Source: Enterovibrio qingdaonensis (lineage in GTDB: Bacteria; Pseudomonadota; Gammaproteobacteria; Enterobacterales; Vibrionaceae). From it: 64,000 bases of DNA. The translations under genes were made by a program, and so were the position numbers. The DNA is taken from positions 62,001 to 126,000 of the forward strand of contig NZ_JAJUBB010000009.1 in NCBI RefSeq assembly GCF_028683135.1, in the 5' to 3' direction. Under the pieces are notes generated by a model. It searched no databases. It had not been told where the DNA came from and was given only the letters and a program-made list of their open reading frames with translations. Positions within the stretch are counted from its first letter, which is position 1. Each line of letters begins with the position of its first letter. Below are positions 58,574-64,000 of the stretch, piece by piece.

Positions 58574-59173
58574 TTACGGTGCTGCCAGTTGAAGGTACTG
58601 AGCATGTAATGCGTCGATTTGAGGGATCAGTTCCTTATCATCGCCATCATTGTTCACGATGTCGTCAGCAATTGCTAGTCGCTCAGTCCGGCTTGCCTGA
58701 GCATTGAGTATATTTTTCACCTGTTCAACGCTGCTGTTGTCGCGCAGGCCAGTGCGTTTTATCTGCGTATTTTCAGACACATCGACGACAAGAACGCGTT
58801 GGCACAAAGACTGAAGCCCGTTTTCAACCAACAATGGTACTACCAGCAGACAGTATGGCGTGGTGCTTTGCTGCGTCTGTTCGATCATGGCTTCGCGGAT
58901 CTTGGGGTGCAGCAGCGCATTGAGCCACGCTTTGTCCTCAGGGTGTGAAAACACATGCGCTCGCAATGCGCTACGGTTTAGTGCGCCTTCGGAGGTAAGC
59001 ATGGAGCGACCAAACTTTTTTTCAATGGCGTTTAGTCCGGGAGTGCCGGGCTCAACCACTTGGCGAGCGATAATGTCTGCATCAATGACATCAATCCCTT
59101 TTGCAGCAAACAGGTCCGCGACTGTGCTTTTCCCGCTGCCAATACCTCCCGTAACGCCAATAACCAACGACAT
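58574..59173 (-). CDS. coaE: CoaE, dephospho-CoA kinase
   Basis: A 199-residue kinase for the last step of CoA synthesis, phosphorylating the ribose 3'-OH of dephospho-CoA. P-loop GGIGSGKST at 9-17; DADIIARQVVEPGTPGL and LLHPKIREAM contain the CoA-binding residues; VPLLVENGL is typical. The start abuts the pilD stop with no gap. The pilD-coaE link is a common conserved arrangement in pilus-bearing gammaproteobacteria. Confidence 0.96.
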   Translation of the reverse strand: MSLVIGVTGGIGSGKSTVADLFAAKGIDVIDADIIARQVVEPGTPGLNAIEKKFGRSMLTSEGALNRSALRAHVFSHPEDKAWLNALLHPKIREAMIEQTQQSTTPYCLLVVPLLVENGLQSLCQRVLVVDVSENTQIKRTGLRDNSSVEQVKNILNAQASRTERLAIADDIVNNDGDDKELIPQIDALHAQYLQLAAP

Positions 59174-60046
59174 TTAGTAACCCAGATAAGATGTTAAATA
59201 CCAGTTGATGATCTTATCGCCCCAAAGCAAACCGATCCACCCCGCAATCGCGAGATACGGCCCGAAAGAGAAGGGTGTCTCTTTATCTGTATCGTTCATT
59301 TTCATCATGATAATGCCACAAATGGCACCTGCGAATGATGCGATGAGGATAACCATTGGGAGAGCTTGCCAGCCAAGCCAAGCACCGATAGCGGCAAGGA
59401 GTTTGAAATCGCCATAGCCCATGCCCTCTTTGCCGGTCAGTATCTTAAACACTTGATATACGCTCCACAGGGAGAGATAACCGGCCATTGCCCCGATAAC
59501 TGCATCATTGAGGGAGACGGGAGAGATACCGATGACCGCAAGTAAAATCCCTGCCCACATGAGTGGTAAGGTCATTTGATCAGGTAACAGCATGGTATCG
59601 ATGTCGATAAAGCAAAGTGCAATAAGTACAAACGTGGCAAATACGACAGCTAATGACCAATACGAACCAGGCAATGTGTAGGCGACTGTACCTGCTAATA
59701 CCGCCGTTAATAGTTCGATAAGAGGGTAACGCTTGCTGATTGGCGTTTTACAGTGGCGGCATTTGCCACCCAATATAAGCCAACTTAGCACGGGGACATT
59801 GTCGATGGCGTTCACGGGTTTCTGGCATGAAGGGCAATGTGAGCGAGGTAGGCTTAAATTAAACACTGCCCCTTCAGGTGCAGAGATACTCTCAGGGAAA
59901 TAGTCGTGACATTCCTGCTGCCATTGCCTTTCCATCATCTTTGGCAAGCGGTATATCACGACGTTAAGAAAACTGCCGACAATCAGACCGAAAACAGAGG
60001 CAAACACTACATAAAGACTCGGAGAGTCAAACAGCCAATTCATCAC
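59174..60046 (-). CDS. pilD: PilD, prepilin peptidase and N-methyltransferase
   Basis: A 290-residue inner-membrane aspartyl protease that cleaves type IV prepilins after Gly and methylates the new N-terminal residue. It likely also serves the type II secretion pseudopilins. The cytoplasmic loop has the two Cys pairs CPSC and CRHC. The two catalytic Asp residues are in DIDTMLLPD and [10 protein letters not shown] (GxGD family). About eight membrane helices. It lies 115 bp after pilC, a larger gap than the others in the unit. Confidence 0.95.
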   Translation of the reverse strand: MMNWLFDSPSLYVVFASVFGLIVGSFLNVVIYRLPKMMERQWQQECHDYFPESISAPEGAVFNLSLPRSHCPSCQKPVNAIDNVPVLSWLILGGKCRHCKTPISKRYPLIELLTAVLAGTVAYTLPGSYWSLAVVFATFVLIALCFIDIDTMLLPDQMTLPLMWAGILLAVIGISPVSLNDAVIGAMAGYLSLWSVYQVFKILTGKEGMGYGDFKLLAAIGAWLGWQALPMVILIASFAGAICGIIMMKMNDTDKETPFSFGPYLAIAGWIGLLWGDKIINWYLTSYLGY

Positions 60047-60161
60047 GTTATTCCATGGTTACGCTTAAACAAGGTAAAGCAAATGAACATGATAACCAGT
60101 TGCGCGCGCGCACTCTATGCGAAATCAGAACAAAAAAGAAATCTGAGACGCTGTTTGATTT

Positions 60162-61385
60162 TTATCCCAATACGTTGATCAAATCGAACATGGGCAAGTA
60201 CATAGCAATGACCAATGACCCGATAAGTAAACCAAGCGTAATGATAATTAAGGGCTCTAGGATTTTTCCCAAATTATCGACCGTATTATCGACCTCATCC
60301 TCATAAATCCCCGCGACTTTATTGAGCATGTCATCTAGCGAACCAGACTCTTCGCCGATCATCACCATTTGCGTCATCATGTCGGGGAATTGTCCCGTCT
60401 CTTTGATTGAACGGTGAAGAGGACGCCCCCCGGATGTTTGCTGATGCACGCTCTCTATTACTTTTTGATAGTGCAGGTTATTGGCGGTTTTTCCTGCCGC
60501 AGATAAGCCATTTAACAGCGGTATCCCCGCACTGAATGTGGTAGCAAGGGTGCGGGTGAAACGCGCAAGTGTCGCCTTGGTGAGTACGCCCCCAATAATG
60601 GGAATATGGAGAGAAAAACGGCTGACCTTAAGCCGAAAAGCGGTGCTGCGTTTGTAAGAGGCGCGAAAAATCAATAAGACGATGATAAGCCCAAGGCCTG
60701 CGTATAATCCGTAATCTTGGATAAACTCAGAAAGGCCCAGCACTTTTAGCGTAAACCACGGCAAATCTGCGTTAAAAGAAGCGAAGACATCCTTAAACGT
60801 AGGAATAACAAATAACAACATGCCGATCGTCACAGCCAACGCCATAAAGGTCACAATGCTTGGGTATATCATGGCTTTGACCACTTTTGCCCGTGTGGCT
60901 TCCTCTTTTTCTCGATAAACGCTGATACGCGCGAAAATCTGTTCTAGGCGTCCAGTCTGTTCACCGGTTGAGACAAGGTCACAATAAAACTGGTCGAAAA
61001 GTGTTGAGCTACTTTTCATTGCATTTGCCAGAGATGAACCCGCTTCAACATGTCGGTAAATGTTACCAATGATCAGCTTCATTTCGGCTTTTTTGGCCCC
61101 TGTCTTGAGCAACTGCAAGGTTTCCCCTAGCGGCACGCCAGCTTCTAACATGGTCGCGATTTGACGACTGAACAAGGTGATATCTTTTGCGGTTGCTGCA
61201 TTGCGTCGTTGAACAAACGATGAGGGGCTTCGACGCTTTATTTTCAGAATTTGAATGCGCTGCTCAGCCAATGAGAGTCGCGCTTCTTGCTCGCTGAAGG
61301 CCAATGTTTGGCCTTTAACTTTCGACCCTTTAGCTGTAATCCCGCGCCAATGAAAGGCGAGGAGCTTTTGCTTACTTGTCGCCAT
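60162..61385 (-). CDS. pilC: PilC, type IV pilus inner-membrane platform protein
   Basis: A 407-residue GspF/PilC-type platform protein that links the PilB and PilT motors to pilus assembly. Two T2SSF repeats (about 70-195 and 275-397) share motifs such as FSRQIATMLEAGVPLGETL and FTRTLATTFSAGIPLLNGL. Three membrane helices are visible, one at the C-terminus (ILEPLIIITLGLLIGSLVIA). Located 10 bp after pilB. Confidence 0.95.
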   Translation of the reverse strand: MATSKQKLLAFHWRGITAKGSKVKGQTLAFSEQEARLSLAEQRIQILKIKRRSPSSFVQRRNAATAKDITLFSRQIATMLEAGVPLGETLQLLKTGAKKAEMKLIIGNIYRHVEAGSSLANAMKSSSTLFDQFYCDLVSTGEQTGRLEQIFARISVYREKEEATRAKVVKAMIYPSIVTFMALAVTIGMLLFVIPTFKDVFASFNADLPWFTLKVLGLSEFIQDYGLYAGLGLIIVLLIFRASYKRSTAFRLKVSRFSLHIPIIGGVLTKATLARFTRTLATTFSAGIPLLNGLSAAGKTANNLHYQKVIESVHQQTSGGRPLHRSIKETGQFPDMMTQMVMIGEESGSLDDMLNKVAGIYEDEVDNTVDNLGKILEPLIIITLGLLIGSLVIAMYLPMFDLINVLG

Positions 61386-61395
61386 AACTTACCCT

Positions 61396-63105
61396 CTAGA
61401 GACTGATGACGCGCTGCAATTCTGCAAGGCTAGTGACACCTTCATTGAGCTTTTCAATGCCCGCTTCCTGAAGGGTTAATGCGCCATTTGATGTGGCGAT
61501 ATTTTGTAAACGCTGGGGCGTTGCCCCTTGGCCGATGGCATCCGCCAGTTCACTGTCAATGTTCATCACTTCGTAGATGCCAACGCGCCCTAAATAACCG
61601 TGATTGCAACGGTCGCACCCGTTGGGTTTGGCGACGAAAATGTGGCTAGGTTTAAGTGACGGGTAGTGATGTTTCAGTGCGGAAAGCTGTTGGTCGCCAA
61701 TCGGGTGAGGCTCTTTGCAATGCACGCAAAGGCGTCTTGCTAATCGCTGTGCGATGACCAATGATAACGAGGCAGCCAGATTATACGGTGCCACCCCCAT
61801 GTTCATTAGACGGTTAATACTTTCCGCCGCAGAGTTAGTGTGAAGTGTCGACAGTACCAAGTGCCCCGTTTGCGCCGCCTTAATGCCAATTTCTGCCGTT
61901 TCCAAATCTCGAATCTCGCCCACCATGACGACATCGGGATCTTGTCGCAAAAAAGCGCGCAGAGCTTTGGAAAAGTCCAACCCGATATCGTTGTTGATAT
62001 TGACTTGGTTGATGCCGGGCAGGTTGATTTCAACAGGGTCTTCGGCCGTCGAAATGTTACGTTCAGCGGTATTGAGGTATTTCAGGCCTGTGTACAGCGA
62101 AACCGTTTTGCCGCTTCCTGTTGGGCCTGTCATCAAAATCATGCCTTGGGGCTTATCTAGAGCAGACAAATAATCGGCTTTTTGCTTTTCGTTATAGCCT
62201 AATTTGTCGATGTCCAGCCCGACACTGCCGCTATCCAAAATACGCAGTACCACTTTCTCGCCCCAGAGGGTTGGTAGGGTAGAAACGCGCATATCAATCG
62301 AATTGGCGTTGGATAACGTCAGCTTTATCCGTCCATCTTGAGGCAAACGACGCTCGGCTATATTGAGCTTGGCGAGAATTTTTAACCGTGTTGACAGTCT
62401 TCTAGATATGCCTGCAGGTGGGGTACTGTGGAGTTGCAACATGCCATCTAAGCGAAAGCGGATACGATAGCTGTCTTCAAAAGGCTCAAAGTGAATATCA
62501 GAGGCTTGTTTTCGAATCGCATCGAGAATGACTTGCTGAATATAGCGACTGACAGGGGCTTCATCTGTCGCTAATTCATCGACGTCTTGTGCGTTATCGA
62601 ATTCCGCGAGCTCAGCGAGCTCGGAGTCAGAAACCGACAGTGAATCAGGTGTGATTGATGACAGGTTTTTTCCGTAGAGTTTCCGAAGTGCGCCTTGTAA
62701 TTGTTGATGTTCAAGAATGACGGGCTTAATCATTAACCCCGTGGCAAATCGGAATTCGTCTTGCGCATTTAAATCTGTCGGGTCACTGACACCAAGGTAG
62801 AGGACAGAGTCGGTGATTTGCAAAGGCAGGGTGTTACTGGTCAGACACAGTTGCTTCTTATCGATTTGTTCGCAGGTGTGTGAGAACTGATAGTCGTTGA
62901 TATCACCAATGGGTTCTTTGAAGTAGTGACTGAGGGTATTAGCCAGCTCCTCACTGGTGAAGATATTTTGGTTGATTAGCGCAGTCGCTGCTGGGATAGC
63001 GTCTTTTGCTATCGCTTTGTTTGCGCTGGTAGCCTGCTCGATGGAGATGGCAGAGGTGTGCAATAACAAGCTAACGAGTCCAGAGCCCGCATTTTCAACA
63101 ATCAC
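61396..63105 (-). CDS. pilB: PilB, type IV pilus extension ATPase
   Basis: A 569-residue GspE/PilB-type hexameric ATPase that powers pilus extension. It has an N-terminal MshEN-type domain (about 1-150), the ATPase core with Walker A GPTGSGKT, the Asp box and Walker B regions (FLRQDPDVVMVGEIRDLETA) and the His box (STLHTNSAAESI), and the zinc site CVHC with CDRC. In Vibrio cholerae the orthologue drives the DNA-uptake pilus. It follows pilA after 219 bp holding a terminator and a small hairpin. Confidence 0.95.
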   Translation of the reverse strand: MIVENAGSGLVSLLLHTSAISIEQATSANKAIAKDAIPAATALINQNIFTSEELANTLSHYFKEPIGDINDYQFSHTCEQIDKKQLCLTSNTLPLQITDSVLYLGVSDPTDLNAQDEFRFATGLMIKPVILEHQQLQGALRKLYGKNLSSITPDSLSVSDSELAELAEFDNAQDVDELATDEAPVSRYIQQVILDAIRKQASDIHFEPFEDSYRIRFRLDGMLQLHSTPPAGISRRLSTRLKILAKLNIAERRLPQDGRIKLTLSNANSIDMRVSTLPTLWGEKVVLRILDSGSVGLDIDKLGYNEKQKADYLSALDKPQGMILMTGPTGSGKTVSLYTGLKYLNTAERNISTAEDPVEINLPGINQVNINNDIGLDFSKALRAFLRQDPDVVMVGEIRDLETAEIGIKAAQTGHLVLSTLHTNSAAESINRLMNMGVAPYNLAASLSLVIAQRLARRLCVHCKEPHPIGDQQLSALKHHYPSLKPSHIFVAKPNGCDRCNHGYLGRVGIYEVMNIDSELADAIGQGATPQRLQNIATSNGALTLQEAGIEKLNEGVTSLAELQRVISL

Positions 63106-63224
63106 TGTGTATACCTCTTTTTCTGCCTTAGCGCGGTCAGCGTTATACCTTCATCAAGTTATGTTCTGACCTTGGGTGAATGTCGAACGTTTTTTTGGGG
63201 ATTCTCGATAAATATCAAGCACAA

Positions 63225-63247
63225 ATATTGCTAGAGAAAAGCAATAT
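63225..63247. other. Small hairpin in the pilA-pilB gap
   Basis: ATATTGC (63225-63231) and GCAATAT (63241-63247) around a 9-base loop, upstream of pilB beyond the pilA terminator. It may belong to the pilB leader; nothing else is recognisable in this 219-bp gap. Confidence 0.3.
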
Positions 63248-63276
63248 ATGCGTTTAGACGTGTTTTACAGTGCAAT

Positions 63277-63309
63277 AAAAAAGGGAAAGGGAGGCAAAAG
63301 CCTCCCTTT
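63277..63309 (-). terminator. Terminator of pilA
   Basis: On the minus strand AAAGGGAGGC, loop TTTT, GCCTCCCTTT, then CCC and a run of six T. It lies 16 bases after the pilA stop and separates abundant pilin transcript from pilB, which must have its own start or depend on readthrough. Confidence 0.85.
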
Positions 63310-63324
63310 TAACAACTTAGGAAA

Positions 63325-63774
63325 TTATTTCGGCGTGCCGGGAGCACAAGATTTGAGGTCAGTTACACCAGTGTCTTGAACACATTTCCATCCTGAGGCA
63401 GATTTCTCGAACTGAATTTTTTTGGTGTCAATCGAAGTTTTCTCGTTAAACGTCAGGGTTACGGTACCGCCGCTAACCTCTGCTGCTTCACCTTCACCCG
63501 TTGTGATTTGAGCCAGTACCAGGGTACCAAGAGATGTCATGTCAGATGCGGCACCAATAGCATCCCAATTGGTCTTGCTGTCAGTAGGAAATTCATTTTC
63601 TTGTAAGTATAAATCTAAATTCGTCAGAACAGATTTAATGGTTGCAACACCTGCTGTTGCATCAGATTTCTTGGTGTAGCTTTGATACGCAGGCACCGCA
63701 ATCGCAGTCAGTGCACCAATGATCCCAACAACAATTAGCAATTCAATTAAGCTAAAACCTTTTTGCTTTCTCAT
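63325..63774 (-). CDS. pilA: PilA, type IVa major pilin
   Basis: A 149-residue type IVa prepilin. The leader MRKQKG is cut by PilD before Phe7, giving FSLIELLIVVGIIGALTAIA, with the conserved Glu at mature position 5. The C-terminal disulfide loop is formed by the Cys pair in WKCVQDTGVTDLKSC. I start at ATG 63774: AGGAGAG lies 7 bases upstream and the leader then has the usual length. An open frame extends upstream to 63966, but it adds 64 residues that do not fit a pilin. Order pilA-pilB-pilC-pilD matches the vibrio competence pilus locus. Confidence 0.95.
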   Translation of the reverse strand: MRKQKGFSLIELLIVVGIIGALTAIAVPAYQSYTKKSDATAGVATIKSVLTNLDLYLQENEFPTDSKTNWDAIGAASDMTSLGTLVLAQITTGEGEAAEVSGGTVTLTFNEKTSIDTKKIQFEKSASGWKCVQDTGVTDLKSCAPGTPK

Positions 63775-63796
63775 TTTCTTCTCTCCTGTTTTTAAT

Positions 63797-63812
63797 ACGC
63801 AATTCATTGCGT
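63797..63812. promoter_or_regulatory. 16-bp palindrome in the pilA leader
   Basis: ACGCAAT-TC-ATTGCGT, perfect 7-bp arms, centred about 31 bases before the pilA start. It could be a protein-binding operator or a leader RNA hairpin next to the ribosome site. No sigma-54 -24/-12 pair was seen in the 211 bp upstream of pilA. Confidence 0.4.
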
Positions 63813-63935
63813 AAGTGGTCTCAAGATAAGACTGAACGGGACGTTGTAACAGGGGCAGATAAGGGTCTTTCGAGGCGTGACAGCCTTTCATGTAACAAAA
63901 AATGAAGAGAACGTATTGAAGTGTGATTGAAAGAC

Positions 63936-63964
63936 GATAATGCAGGCGTATTGCCTGCATTATC
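63936..63964 (-). terminator. Hairpin between nadC remnant and pilA, probable terminator
   Basis: Perfect 12-bp stem GATAATGCAGGC/GCCTGCATTATC with a 5-base loop. On the minus strand it comes 21 bases after a TAA. The following bases (GTCTTTC) are only moderately U-rich, so termination is probable and not certain. Confidence 0.5.
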
Positions 63965-63985
63965 AATAATTTACGCCTCTTTCCG

Positions 63986-64000
63986 TTATTTGAAACGCAT
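63986..64000 (-). CDS. nadC: Probable last codons of nadC (partial)
   Basis: On the minus strand the final 15 bases read Met-Arg-Phe-Lys-stop. NadC (quinolinate phosphoribosyltransferase) of enterics ends in a similar Met-Arg-Phe plus one residue, and nadC lies upstream of the ppdD/pilA gene on the same strand in E. coli. The call rests on four residues plus synteny, so it is tentative. Confidence 0.4.
   Translation of the reverse strand: MRFK

Noticed and set aside
63775-63966. 64-residue N-terminal extension of PilA
   Set aside because: A type IV prepilin leader is short; the extension has no pilin features and the AGGAGAG site sets the start at 63774.

Overview
The window reads as the core chromosome of a gammaproteobacterium, most probably a member of the Vibrionaceae or a close relative. 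The basis is content and order: the mla, lpt, rpoN and ptsN blocks; a cytochrome bc1 operon (petABC) between rpsI and sspA; a complete mraZ-to-lpxC division and cell wall cluster without ddl; DciA in place of a SecM-type gene upstream of secA; and a pilABCD-coaE-zapD-yacG cluster. Genus-level naming would be guesswork. Coding density is high and base composition even. I see no phage, complete insertion sequence, CRISPR array, tRNA or rRNA gene.

Layout. 1-8.9 kb: 3' part of yhdP, a Nit1-type amidase, tldD, darP (yjgA), pmbA and mgtE, with an ERIC-like palindromic element between pmbA and mgtE. 9-16.8 kb (minus strand): yrbG-kdsD-kdsC-lptC-lptA-lptB-rpoN-hpf-ptsN-rapZ-npr, which couples LPS precursor synthesis and export with sigma-54 and the nitrogen-type PTS. 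17.1-21.7 kb (plus strand): mlaFEDCB-ibaG-murA. 21.8-24.8 kb (minus): zapG, degQ, degS. 25-31.4 kb (plus): zapE, rplM-rpsI with a structured leader, petABC, sspAB. 31.4-34.7 kb (minus): lpoA-yraN-diaA-dolP. 34.8-36.1 kb (plus): rsmI and the RNase P RNA gene rnpB. 36.4-53.4 kb (plus): mraZ-rsmH-ftsL-ftsI-murE-murF-mraY-murD-ftsW-murG-murC-ftsQ-ftsA-ftsZ-lpxC. 53.5-57.5 kb: dciA (minus), then secA and mutT (plus). 57.6-64 kb (minus): pilA, pilB-pilC-pilD-coaE-zapD-yacG, and what looks like the last codons of nadC at the window edge.

Most of the window builds and maintains the envelope. It covers peptidoglycan precursors (murA, murC-F, mraY, murG), septal synthesis (ftsW, ftsI, ftsL, ftsQ, ftsA, ftsZ, zapD, zapE, zapG, lpoA), LPS (kdsC, kdsD, lptABC, lpxC), phospholipid balance (mlaB-F, yhdP), envelope stress proteolysis (degS, degQ), lipoprotein dolP, secretion (secA) and type IV pili. 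Many neighbouring genes overlap by 1-4 bases, which suggests translational coupling.

I found no clearly new biological system. The points most worth a second look are non-coding or regulatory: the 437-bp dciA-secA gap with a small reading frame interrupted by TGA that runs into secA; a helical-phase decamer array over the mraZ promoter; the ddl-less murC-ftsQ junction with its own promoter; the ERIC-like element; the rplM leader; and inverted repeats after rnpB and before pilA.
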